Positions 1-9,221 of a stretch of DNA of 34,102 nt are shown here, piece after piece. The translations under genes were made by a program, and so were the position numbers. Numbering within the stretch: position 1 is the stretch's first letter; each line of letters begins with the position of its first letter. The notes under the pieces are model-generated. The model was given only the letters and a program-made list of their open reading frames with translations. It did no database searches and was not told where the DNA came from. Source of the DNA: Natrialbaceae archaeon (GTDB lineage: Archaea; Halobacteriota; Halobacteria; Halobacteriales; Natrialbaceae); contig PUPA01000043.1 of assembly GCA_003552885.1 (NCBI GenBank), forward strand, positions 1 to 34,102, in the 5' to 3' direction.

Positions 1-98
1 ACGGACTCGTCGGGGTTCGCGTGGCCCCCGGCGTGGCGCTCCAGCAGCTCCTCGCGTTTCCGTTCGCGGATCCGCTCGCGTTCCTCGTCTGCGGTCAT
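1..98 (-). CDS. N-terminal fragment of a CDS leaving the window; possibly a haloarchaeal thioredoxin (charged N-terminal leader)
   Basis: Reverse strand reads MTADEERERIRERKREELLERHAGGHANPDES... from ATG at 98. The leader resembles haloarchaeal thioredoxin-like proteins, but the domain itself is outside the window. Confidence 0.45.
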   Translation of the reverse strand, partial: MTADEERERIRERKREELLERHAGGHANPDES

Positions 99-332
99 GC
101 TCGTGAGTGAGGGTGGCGTCGCCCTTAAGTCTTGTGCGATATACACCAGATACCGAACGCGAATCCGGACGAGATTCTGACGACCACCGGGGAAACGGGA
201 GCCGAAATTCGCCCGGGAACGTACGAACGGCCGTCTAAGTGCCGGAAGATATCCACGTACGGATCCAGCGAAGTGCCGTATCGGAGGTCTATATTGTAAA
301 AAGTAGACAATAGCAACTCCGGGGCGGACGGC

Positions 333-932
333 TCACAGGTAGACGCGGTCGTGGATGTAGCGCTCGAACTCCGCCCGAACGCCCGGGAGCCACGTCTCCT
401 CGTCGTGGGTCGACCGCCGGAGCATCACCCCCGACAGCAGGGTCACGACCGTGGTGGCGACGGCCGCGGGGTCACACTCCTGGAACTCCCCTCGGTCGAT
501 TCCCGCCTCGATCACGTTCTCGAGGTGGCGCTCGAAGACCCCGTCGCTGCGGGTGAAGTGTCGTCGGTAGGCCGCGTCGTGGGTCGCCTGTGAGCGCAAC
601 TCGGTCAGAAGCGAGACGAACTCCAGTCGTTCGGTGCTCCCCCGGTCGTCTAGCACCCAGCCGACGAACTCCGCTACGTGCTCGCGGGGTTCGTCGATCT
701 CCTCTTCGAGGACCGACTCCTCGAAGGCGTCGAGCATGAACTCCAGACAGGCCAACACGAGGTCGTCTTTGCCCTCGTAGTGGTGGTAGACGAGCGAGGG
801 GCTCTTCCCGAAGCTCTCGCCGATGCGCTGGATCGTCAACTCCGCGTAGCCGTACTCGACGAGCGTCCGGTAGGTCGCCGCGAGGATCTCCTCTTCGGTC
901 CCCTCGGGATCGGAGAAGACGTCCTTGGCCAC
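333..932 (-). CDS. TetR/AcrR family transcriptional regulator
   Basis: C-terminal part of ORF 333..2429. Typical TetR HTH: EEEILAATYRTLVEYGYAELTIQRIGESFGKSPSLVYHHYEGKDDLVLACLEFML. GTG start at 932 assumed. Confidence 0.9.
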   Translation of the reverse strand: MAKDVFSDPEGTEEEILAATYRTLVEYGYAELTIQRIGESFGKSPSLVYHHYEGKDDLVLACLEFMLDAFEESVLEEEIDEPREHVAEFVGWVLDDRGSTERLEFVSLLTELRSQATHDAAYRRHFTRSDGVFERHLENVIEAGIDRGEFQECDPAAVATTVVTLLSGVMLRRSTHDEETWLPGVRAEFERYIHDRVYL

Positions 933-1037
933 GGTATCACTCGCGTGCCGGCCGACGAACCGGCGCTCGGCCCGGACGTGGGGTCGTGTGTGGGTTGGAC
1001 ATACCCCAATTGGCGTCCACCCACGCATAAGCCGATC

Positions 1038-1053
1038 GATTGAACGTTCAATC
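1038..1053. promoter_or_regulatory. 16-bp perfect palindrome, candidate TetR operator
   Basis: GATTGAACGTTCAATC equals its own reverse complement; lies between the divergent TetR and CARDB/RND genes. Confidence 0.7.
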
Positions 1054-1142
1054 AAAACGGTTAATAGCCGTCGGGGCCCGGTACCGATCAATGAGTGGAC
1101 TGGTTCCCGCGGGAGGTCGGCCCGAGCGGGTCGGAGGCAGGA

Positions 1143-3440
1143 GTGGCAGTTGATCGGGCCAGCACGGTGGTTCTCGCCGTGCTCGTGCTCTCGGTCGTCG
1201 GGATGCTCGTCCCGCCGGTCGCCGCCGGCCAGGGGAGTCCCGCGGACGCCGACCTCACCAGGGGGGAGCCCGGCATCGACGTCTTCCTCCCGGACGACGA
1301 GGTCACCCCCGGCCAGGAGACCGCACTGGAACTCGAGATCGGCAACGACGGTGAGATCACCGACCGCGGCCCGAACGCCGATCGGGTGCTCACTGCCCGC
1401 GGAGTCACCGTCGAGATCGTCGACGGCGGCCCGTTCGAGGTGAAATCCGGAGAGACGCCGATCGGGCAGATCCCCGACGGCGAGGCGGTGCCGGTCGCCC
1501 AGCGGATCGTCGTCCCCGAGGACGTCGAACCCGGCGAGTACGACGTCGACGTCGAGGTGAGCTACTCCTACCTCGCGGCGACCGGCGGCCCCGTCGGCGA
1601 CCGCAAGGAGAGCGAAACCGAGACGCTCGAGGTCACCGTCGTCGTCCCCGACGAGCCCCGGTTTGCGATCGTCGACACGGACACCGACCTCGAACCCGGC
1701 GCGAGCGGCGAGGCCGTGATCGAAGTCGAGAACGTCGGGACCGAGACCGCGACGGCGATCGAGGGAACGTTCACCGGGGAGAGCGAGGTCGTCTTCGGCA
1801 CCGAGGGAGCGGTCACCGAGAGCCTCGGCGAGCTCGCTCCCGGCGAGTCGACGACCGTCACCGCCGACGCCTCGCTCGGGGCGGGCGCCAGCGACGGCGA
1901 GAAACCGTTCGAGGCCGTCTTCACCTACGACGACCGCAACGAGGTCGAGCGGACCGCCGAGCCGATCCGGGGCTCGCTCGCCCCCCTCGAAGGGGTCGAC
2001 TTCTCCGTCGACGAGCTGGAGACCACCCTCGCGGTGGGCTACGACGGGGAGGTGACCGCGACGGTGAGAAACGACGGCCCACGGACCGTCGAGGGCGCCG
2101 TCGTCCGCGCCGAACCCGGCACCGAGAGCCTCGGCTTCCGGGAGACCGGCTACGCCCTGCCGACCCTCGAACCCGGCGAGAGCGCCGACGTCCGTTACCG
2201 GGTCGACGTCCCCGACGAGGCGGACGAGGGGCCCAGACAGCTCCGCTTTACCGTCGAGTACCCCGACGCCGACGGCGGGACCATCGCGAGCGATCCCGTC
2301 GACGAACGCGTCGTCGTCGACGACCGCGTAGACGAGTTCGAGATCGTGTCGACGACCACCGACGTCGAGCCCGGCGCGAGCGGCGAGGCCGAAGTCGAGA
2401 TCGAAAACCGCGGCCCGGAGGCGGTCCACCAGCTCCGGACCACCCTCTCGGGGAGCGGCGGGCTCACGATCGGCGACGGGGCGAGCGAGGAGCTACTCGG
2501 CAGCCTCGCCCCCGGCGAGTCGACGACGATGACCGTCGACGTCGCGGTCGCAGACAGCGTCGGCGGCGGCGAGAAGCCGATCGAGGCCGCGTTCACCTAC
2601 CGCGACGAGCGCGGGATCGAACAGACCGGCGAGACGGTCACCGGCGGGCTCACGCCGGCGGCCCAACAGGAGTTCGCCGTCGAGAACGTCGCAGACACCC
2701 TCGCCGTGGGCTACGACGGGGAGATCACGGGCGAGTTACGAAACGACGGCCCCCGGGCGGTCGACGACGCGGTGTTGATCGTCGAACCGATGAGCGACTC
2801 GCTGTTCGTCGAGGACACCCGGTATGCGCTCCCCGAACTCGAACCCGGCGAGAGCGCCGACTTCCGGTATCCGACCGACGTCAGCGGTCAGGCCGACGAG
2901 GGGCCACGGCAGGTCCGCTTTACCGTCGAGTACACCGGTGGCGACCGGACGACGCTGACGAGCGACCCGATCTCGGAACGCGTCGTCGTCGATCCGCGGG
3001 CCGACGAGTTCTCCCTCGAGGGGGTACAGACGAGCGTCGCCGCGGGCGACGCGGACGAGCTCGTGATCGAGATCACGAACGAGCGCCCGGAGACGCTCTC
3101 GAACGTCGACGCCATGCTCTACACCGACAGCCCGCTGAGCAGCGACGCCAACGAGCAGTTCGTCCCCGAGCTCGCACCCGGCGAGAGCGCCGAGATCAGC
3201 TTCGAGATCGCCGCCGACGACGGCGCCCGCGAGACGACCTACCCCGTCGAGCTCGACTTCGAGTACCGGACCGAACGCGGCTCGACGGAGCTCTCTGACA
3301 CCTACCAGTTCCCCGTCGAGGTCGTCGCGAACGAGGACTCCGGTGGCGGCATCTTCGGCTCGGTCGGCGTCCCCCTCGCCGTCTTGCTCGTGCTCACGAC
3401 TCTCGGCGCCGGCGTCGCCGTCTGGAGCCGGCGGCGCTGA
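1143..3440 (+). CDS. Exported/membrane-anchored COG1361-like protein with CARDB/NEW3-type repeats
   Basis: Signal-like N-terminus AVDRASTVVLAVLVLSVVGMLVPPVAAG, repeated LEPGESADVRY/LAPGESTTV Ig-like blocks, C-terminal TM segment FGSVGVPLAVLLVLTTLGAGVAVWSRRR. The ORF track start is 1095; GTG at 1143 gives a cleaner signal peptide. Confidence 0.8.
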   Translation: MAVDRASTVVLAVLVLSVVGMLVPPVAAGQGSPADADLTRGEPGIDVFLPDDEVTPGQETALELEIGNDGEITDRGPNADRVLTARGVTVEIVDGGPFEVKSGETPIGQIPDGEAVPVAQRIVVPEDVEPGEYDVDVEVSYSYLAATGGPVGDRKESETETLEVTVVVPDEPRFAIVDTDTDLEPGASGEAVIEVENVGTETATAIEGTFTGESEVVFGTEGAVTESLGELAPGESTTVTADASLGAGASDGEKPFEAVFTYDDRNEVERTAEPIRGSLAPLEGVDFSVDELETTLAVGYDGEVTATVRNDGPRTVEGAVVRAEPGTESLGFRETGYALPTLEPGESADVRYRVDVPDEADEGPRQLRFTVEYPDADGGTIASDPVDERVVVDDRVDEFEIVSTTTDVEPGASGEAEVEIENRGPEAVHQLRTTLSGSGGLTIGDGASEELLGSLAPGESTTMTVDVAVADSVGGGEKPIEAAFTYRDERGIEQTGETVTGGLTPAAQQEFAVENVADTLAVGYDGEITGELRNDGPRAVDDAVLIVEPMSDSLFVEDTRYALPELEPGESADFRYPTDVSGQADEGPRQVRFTVEYTGGDRTTLTSDPISERVVVDPRADEFSLEGVQTSVAAGDADELVIEITNERPETLSNVDAMLYTDSPLSSDANEQFVPELAPGESAEISFEIAADDGARETTYPVELDFEYRTERGSTELSDTYQFPVEVVANEDSGGGIFGSVGVPLAVLLVLTTLGAGVAVWSRRR

Positions 3441-3443
3441 TCG

Positions 3444-6083
3444 ATGGCCGATCCGACCGACGACGGACGCGGGGACGGCACGGCCGGCGGGAACGCGTCG
3501 GATCGGGGACGTCGGCCGCCCGGGCCGGGGAAGCCGCAGTCGGCTTCCGAGGCGGGTGCCGACCGCCCGGACCGCGGGGAGGGGCGGCTGAGTCGGCTGA
3601 CAAACTCGCTCATCGTCGACCGGCCGTGGATCGTCGTCGCCGCCTTCCTCGTGCTCACCGTCTTCTTCGCTATCGGCGCACCCGGCGCGTTCGGCGAGCA
3701 GGAAGCCGGCGCCGGCCAGTTCGAGGAGGACGTCGAGGAGTTCGACGCCCTCGAGGCGATGGAGGAGAACTTCGAACGCGGCGGCCGCGCGAGCGGCGGC
3801 ACCTCCGCCCAGCTGATCGTCGAGGACGAGCGGAACGTGCTCTCGGAGTCGAGCCTGTTGCGGATGCTCGAGGTCCAAGATCGCCTCGAGAACGAGGATC
3901 GCCTGCGGGTCTCCTCGACGACGAGTCCCGCCTCGCTGATCGCCCAGCAGCTCGATCCGACCGTCGAGACGCCCGAAGAGGGCTATCGCGCGGTCGACCG
4001 CGCCTCCCAGCGCCAGCTCGACGCGGCGATCGCCGACGCCGGTAGCTCCCTGCCGGTCAGTACGGACTTCTCGCCCTCGTCCGGGAGAGCCTCCGTCGCC
4101 CAGATCGCGGTCAGCTACGACACCCCACCGCGGGCGGGCACGGACGACTACGCCTCCCTCCAGTACCGGACGATCGAGATCGTCGACGAGTACGACGGCT
4201 ACGAGTACGGCGAGAACCTCTTCGTCTTCGCCGACGCCGTCTTCGAGGACGAGGTCGTCCAGCTGCTCGGGGACACGGCGATCGTCGTCTTCCCCGCGGC
4301 GATCCTCCTGATCCTGTTTTTCCTCCTCGTCGCCTACCGCGACCCGATCGACCTCGGGCTCGGGCTGGCGGCGCTGGTAATGACTCTCGTCTGGACGTTC
4401 GGTTTCATGGGGTACGCCGGCATCCCCTTCTCGGACTCGCTCATCACCGTCTTCCCGCTGTTGCTCGCGGTCGGCATCGACTTCGGCATCCACATCATCA
4501 ACCGCTACCGCGAAGAGCGGATCGACGGGGCGGGGATCGGACCCGCGATGTTGCTCACCGGCCGACAGCTCCAGACGGCGTTTCTGATCGTCACCGTCAC
4601 GACCGTCTTCAGCTTCGCGGCGAACCTCACCGCACCGCTCCAGGGGCTGCGGAACTTCGGGATCGTCGCCGCGTTCGGGATGATCTTTACGTTCCTCATC
4701 TTCGGGGTGTTCCTGCCGGCCGGCAAGGTCGCGTTCGACCGGCTACGGGAGGGAACGCGGTTCCCGCAGTTCGGCAACACCCCGCTGGGCAGGGAGGGGT
4801 CGGTCCTCGGACGGGCCCTCGAGGTCGGCACCGTGCTGGCCCGGGTCGCGCCGGCGGTCGTGCTCGTGAGCGCGCTCGTGATCGGCGCCGGCGCCGGCGC
4901 CTACGGCACGGGCGTCGACGTCGAGTTCAACCAGGAGGTCTTCTTCCCCGACGAGGAGCGAATCGAGATCTACCAGTCGCTCCCGGGGCCGCTCGCGGCC
5001 GGCCAGTACAACTTCGTCCCCGTCTTGAGCTACCTCGAGGACGACTTCGAGATCCCGTTCGTCCAGACCGTGACGGTGTACGCGGAGGACCGGGCGGTCC
5101 GTTCGGACGCCGCGCTGACCGACGTCGACCGGGCGATCCGGAACCCACCGGACGCCTTCCAGAGCGACGAGCGGCGAGCCAACGCCGACAGCATCCTCGA
5201 CTCGATCGATCGCGAGGCCGACCGCGATCCCGAGTTCGACCGGCTCGTCACCCGCTACGACACGACCGGGGACGGCGTCCCCGACCGCGAGGTCGACCGC
5301 CTCTACGACGGGCTGTTCGACAGCCCCACCGGGGACGCCGCCCGCGACTACCTGACCACGGACCGGAGCGCGACCCGGATCGAGTTCGAGCCGGAGGTCG
5401 ACGCCGAGGACGACGAGGTCGTCGCCGCCGCCAAGGCGGTCGCCGACGGGATGGCCCTCGAGGCGGTGCCCACCGGCGACTACATCGTCTTCCAGGCGGT
5501 CACCGACCGGATCTCCGAGTCGGCGGTCAACAGCCTCCTCGTGGCGTTCGTGCTCACCGCGATCTTCCTCGTGATCACCTACTGGTTCCTCGAGGGGCGG
5601 GCCGTCTACGGCGTGATCAACCTCGTTCCCGTGTTGCTCACCGTCGCCTTGCTCGCGGGCTCGATGCGGTACTTCGGGATCGCACTCTCGCCGTTTAACG
5701 CCCCGATACTGGGGGTCTCGATCGGCCTCGGCGTCGATTACACCGTCCACTTCATGCACCGGTTCGTCGACGAGTTCGAGGACGGCCCGGACGTCGACGC
5801 CGCCCTCCTGACGACCATCCGGGGGACCGGCGGCGCGCTCACCGGCAGCATGCTCACCACGGTAAGCGGGCTCGGGGTGCTGTACGTCGCCTTGATCCCA
5901 CTCATCGTCGAGTACGGGCTGTTGCTCGCACTCGGGGTGTTTTACGCCTGGGCGACGGCGATCCTGGCCCTGCCGTCGACGATCGTCGTCTGGGATCGCC
6001 TCGAGCGTCGGTACGGGGCTGCCGGCCGGGCACGGCTCCGTCGGCGGCTCCCGGACGCCGTGGCGCCCGAAGCCGACGACTGA
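3444..6083 (+). CDS. RND superfamily (MMPL/HAE3-like) transporter
   Basis: 879 aa with two MMPL-type membrane bundles (FPLLLAVGIDFGIHIINRYREE and APILGVSIGLGVDYTVHFMHRFVDE); immediately downstream of the CARDB-like gene. Confidence 0.93.
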   Translation: MADPTDDGRGDGTAGGNASDRGRRPPGPGKPQSASEAGADRPDRGEGRLSRLTNSLIVDRPWIVVAAFLVLTVFFAIGAPGAFGEQEAGAGQFEEDVEEFDALEAMEENFERGGRASGGTSAQLIVEDERNVLSESSLLRMLEVQDRLENEDRLRVSSTTSPASLIAQQLDPTVETPEEGYRAVDRASQRQLDAAIADAGSSLPVSTDFSPSSGRASVAQIAVSYDTPPRAGTDDYASLQYRTIEIVDEYDGYEYGENLFVFADAVFEDEVVQLLGDTAIVVFPAAILLILFFLLVAYRDPIDLGLGLAALVMTLVWTFGFMGYAGIPFSDSLITVFPLLLAVGIDFGIHIINRYREERIDGAGIGPAMLLTGRQLQTAFLIVTVTTVFSFAANLTAPLQGLRNFGIVAAFGMIFTFLIFGVFLPAGKVAFDRLREGTRFPQFGNTPLGREGSVLGRALEVGTVLARVAPAVVLVSALVIGAGAGAYGTGVDVEFNQEVFFPDEERIEIYQSLPGPLAAGQYNFVPVLSYLEDDFEIPFVQTVTVYAEDRAVRSDAALTDVDRAIRNPPDAFQSDERRANADSILDSIDREADRDPEFDRLVTRYDTTGDGVPDREVDRLYDGLFDSPTGDAARDYLTTDRSATRIEFEPEVDAEDDEVVAAAKAVADGMALEAVPTGDYIVFQAVTDRISESAVNSLLVAFVLTAIFLVITYWFLEGRAVYGVINLVPVLLTVALLAGSMRYFGIALSPFNAPILGVSIGLGVDYTVHFMHRFVDEFEDGPDVDAALLTTIRGTGGALTGSMLTTVSGLGVLYVALIPLIVEYGLLLALGVFYAWATAILALPSTIVVWDRLERRYGAAGRARLRRRLPDAVAPEADD

Positions 6084-6115
6084 CCTGAACCGGACGGCCG
6101 ATCGCGTGACGGGGG

Positions 6116-7342
6116 CTAGTCGTCCGCGGGGGCCGACGGGGCGTCGATCGCTTCGAGGCCGCGCTCGAGGTCCGCGAGCAGGTCCTCCGTCCCCTCGACG
6201 CCCGCCGAGAGGCGAACCAGCGTGTCGGTGATCCCCAGGGCCTCCCGTTCGGCTCTGGGGAGTGGCTCGTGGGTCATCGCCGCCGGCAGCTCGATCAGGC
6301 TCTCGACGCCGCCGACCGACACCGCGAGCGTGAACTCCTCGAGTGACTCCAGGAAGCGTTTGGCGTCGGCGAGCTCCCCTTCGAGCTCGAACGAGAGGAT
6401 CCCCCCGAAGCCGTCCATCTGCTCGCGGGCGAGCCCGTGTTGGGGGTGACTCTCGAGACCGGGGTAGTGGACCGCCCGGACCTCCTCGCGCCCTTCGAGG
6501 AACTCGGCGATGGCCGTCGCGTTCTCCTCGTGGCGTGCCATCCGGGTCGGGAGCGTCTTCAGCCCGCGGAGGGTGAGGTAGCTGTCGAACGGCGAGAGCA
6601 CGCCGCCGACGCCGACCTGTTGTTGGAACCGAAGCTCCTCGGCGAGCCCGTCGTCGTCGGTGATCACGGCGCCGCCGACGGAGTCGGAGTGGCCGTTCAG
6701 GAACTTGGTCGTGCTGTGGGCGACCACGTCGGCGCCCAGCTCGAGCGGGCGCTGGAAACACGGGCTCGCGAACGTGTTGTCGACGCCGAAGGTGACTCCC
6801 TCCGGGAGGCGCTCGGCGATTCCCGCGACGTCACAGAGGTCGAACCGGGGGTTCGTCGGCGACTCCATCCAGACGAGCGCGGTTCGGTCGGTCACCGCGG
6901 CCGCGACCGCCTCGACGTCGGTGGCGTCGACGTAGCTCACCGCGACGTCGAGGCGGGAGTCGAAGACGTCCGTGAGCATCCGTTTGGTCCCCGCATAGAG
7001 GTCCTCGAACGCGACGACGTGGTCCCCCGGCTCGACTGACGAGAGGATCGTGGTGAAGATCGCCGCCGTCCCCGAGGAGAAGGCCATCGCGTGCTCGCCA
7101 CCCTCCAGGGCAGCGATCCGCCTTTCGAGGGCGTGGCGGGTCGGGTTCGACAGCCGCGAGTAGACGAACTCCCCGGCGTCGGGATCGACCTCCTCGAGGC
7201 TCATCTCGGCGTCGAGACCCGGAAGGGCGAACGTCGAAGCGAGGTGGATCGGGGAGACCACGTCCCCGCTTTCGCTGCCGACCCTGAACGGCTCCTCGCC
7301 TTCGGTTACGGCCACCGTCTCGATCGATCGTTCGCGGTCCAT
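6116..7342 (-). CDS. Cystathionine gamma-synthase/lyase-type PLP-dependent enzyme
   Basis: MDRERSIETVAVTEGEEP...VSPIHLASTFALP...YSRLSNPTRHALERRIAALEGGEHAMAFSSGTAAIF...HSTTKFLNGHSDSVGG (PLP lysine motif)...SVGGVESLIELPAAMTH. Confidence 0.95.
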   Translation of the reverse strand: MDRERSIETVAVTEGEEPFRVGSESGDVVSPIHLASTFALPGLDAEMSLEEVDPDAGEFVYSRLSNPTRHALERRIAALEGGEHAMAFSSGTAAIFTTILSSVEPGDHVVAFEDLYAGTKRMLTDVFDSRLDVAVSYVDATDVEAVAAAVTDRTALVWMESPTNPRFDLCDVAGIAERLPEGVTFGVDNTFASPCFQRPLELGADVVAHSTTKFLNGHSDSVGGAVITDDDGLAEELRFQQQVGVGGVLSPFDSYLTLRGLKTLPTRMARHEENATAIAEFLEGREEVRAVHYPGLESHPQHGLAREQMDGFGGILSFELEGELADAKRFLESLEEFTLAVSVGGVESLIELPAAMTHEPLPRAEREALGITDTLVRLSAGVEGTEDLLADLERGLEAIDAPSAPADD

Positions 7343-7601
7343 GACCGCCCCGACGGCCGACGACGAGTAATAACTTTTCATACAGCAGTAATAATTGCCG
7401 CCCGTTCGGATAACTGTCGGCTATCGTTCCGGCCGCAGCAGAACCGACGAGCCCACCGGGGACCGTTCGTTCCACCGGTTCGTATCCAGACACTCGCCTG
7501 CTCCAGGTGGTGAAACGCCGGTTCGAGCGCGAGTGGCTCGTAGCTACAAGAGGCCTTTCAGCTCGAGCCGATTTTATCTGCCAACTCGACGAGCACGGCG
7601 T

Positions 7602-8927
7602 ATGGCCGCGAATCGGCGCAAGCTCCTGGCACTCTCGGGTGTCGTACTTGCCAGCCTGTCGGGTTGTCTCGCGGATCTCCCACCCGGTTCGGAGACCGGG
7701 AGTGAGAACGAACCAAACCCCGCTTCGTCTGAAAACCGAGTTGATCCGGACGTCGATGCTGATACCATCGACACGCTCGTTGCGGGGAACACCCGGTTCG
7801 CGTTCGACCTGTACGACCGGCTTCTCGAAGACGAGTCAGAGACGGATCACTTCCTTTCGCCGTTCAGCATTTCGATGGCGCTGGCGATGACGTGGGCAGG
7901 TGCTCGCGGTGATACCGAGGAGGCGATGGCTGACGCACTCAACTTCTCCCTCGACAGAGACGACCTCCACCCCGCATTTAACGCCTTGGACCTGGAACTC
8001 GACGAACGAGGCGATAGCGGGGGCAACGAAGACGACGAGGGGGGCGATCCGTTCGCACTCAACGTCGCCAACGCGTTGTGGCCACGCGAAGGGCTGGAGC
8101 TCCGTGAGGGATACGTCGACACGATGGAAGCACAGTATGGTGCCCTCCCAGTCGAGGTGGACTACAGTGATCCCGAGCTGGCCAGCGATGTGATCAACGA
8201 CTGGGTGGCTGACGAAACCGAAGCGCGGATCGATGATCTCGTTTCGGAAGGAGATCTCGACGAGAATCCACCGCTGGTGTTGACGAACGCGATCTACTTC
8301 CTCGCTGGTTGGCTCGAGGAATTTGACGAGGAGGACACCTACAACGCCGATTTCACCACGCTCGACGGATCGACAGGTGAGGTGTCCATGATGTCTCAGA
8401 CCGAGTCGTTTCCGTACGCCGCTGTCGACGGTCATCAGCTCATCGAACTTCCGTACATCGGAGCGGAGACGAGCATGGTCGTGTTCCTCCCGGCTGACGA
8501 GGAGTTCGAAACGTTTGAAACTGAGCTGGACGCCGATCGCCTCGACACGCTGCTCGCTCGACTCGACACGGAGTACGGGACGATCGAACTCCCTCGATTC
8601 GAACTCGAGACGTCGTACGGACTCTCCGAGGTGCTCGAAGATACGAGCGTGGAGGTCGCGTTCACACCCGATGCGAATTTCAGCGGAATGGTAGACGGCG
8701 GCGGGTTGTGGATTGACGATGTCCTTCACGATGCGTCTGTCTCCGTGGATGAAGAAGGAACAGAAGCGGCAGCCGCAACTGCCGTCATCATGGGAGATTC
8801 CGGGCCACCACCGGGGGAGTTTGAAATGGTCGTCGATCGCCCCTTCTTATTGCTAATCCGTGACCGACCGACCGGTGCGGTACTCTTCTTTGGCCGCGTG
8901 GTTGATACCCCCGACGATCCCAACTGA
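7602..8927 (+). CDS. Serpin (serine protease inhibitor family), predicted Tat-exported lipoprotein
   Basis: NRRKLLALSGVVLASLSGC (Tat-like RR plus LSGC lipobox). Serpin core FLSPFSISMALAMTWAGARGDTEEAM, LVLTNAIYFLAGW; hinge EEGTEAAAATAV and C-terminal VVDRPFLLLIRDRPTGAVLFFGRVVDT. Confidence 0.93.
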   Translation: MAANRRKLLALSGVVLASLSGCLADLPPGSETGSENEPNPASSENRVDPDVDADTIDTLVAGNTRFAFDLYDRLLEDESETDHFLSPFSISMALAMTWAGARGDTEEAMADALNFSLDRDDLHPAFNALDLELDERGDSGGNEDDEGGDPFALNVANALWPREGLELREGYVDTMEAQYGALPVEVDYSDPELASDVINDWVADETEARIDDLVSEGDLDENPPLVLTNAIYFLAGWLEEFDEEDTYNADFTTLDGSTGEVSMMSQTESFPYAAVDGHQLIELPYIGAETSMVVFLPADEEFETFETELDADRLDTLLARLDTEYGTIELPRFELETSYGLSEVLEDTSVEVAFTPDANFSGMVDGGGLWIDDVLHDASVSVDEEGTEAAAATAVIMGDSGPPPGEFEMVVDRPFLLLIRDRPTGAVLFFGRVVDTPDDPN

Positions 8928-9221
8928 TCGCTCACACTTCGCAGTCCGAGTGCCCGGAGGTGTTATCGAATCCGTGGCGGTGACGTGCGTTCGGGAGGGC
9001 TGAAAACAGGCGGTAGATGAGAACGAGAAATCCCGTTCGAGAGCACCCCGACATTCGCAACTACAGATACCTCATTTCATATCGCGTTATGTGGTTTATT
9101 GTTTTGTGACGAGGGTATCGCGCTCGCCGATTGCGAGGGCGACACGGATAACCGAAGCTGGTCGAATCGGCGCCGTAGAGCGCCCGCGCGTGGTCGATCC
9201 CTGCCGCCGATCGTCGTCGGC

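Noticed and set aside
1091-1153. 20-codon ORF ATGAGTGGACTGGTTCCC...TGA as a leader peptide
   Set aside because: Too short to support; it may only be an alternative-frame ATG near the true GTG start.
933-2429. 698-aa minus-strand ORF 333..2429 as one protein
   Set aside because: Only the 333-932 part is TetR-like; the rest is antisense to the CARDB-like gene and an artefact of high-GC codon bias.
2736-4493. 585-aa minus-strand ORF over the CARDB/RND genes
   Set aside because: Acidic/arginine-rich translation with no domain, wholly antisense to two confident genes.
4743-6761. 672-aa minus-strand ORF
   Set aside because: Antisense to RND and out of frame across the PLP enzyme; composition typical of shadow ORFs.
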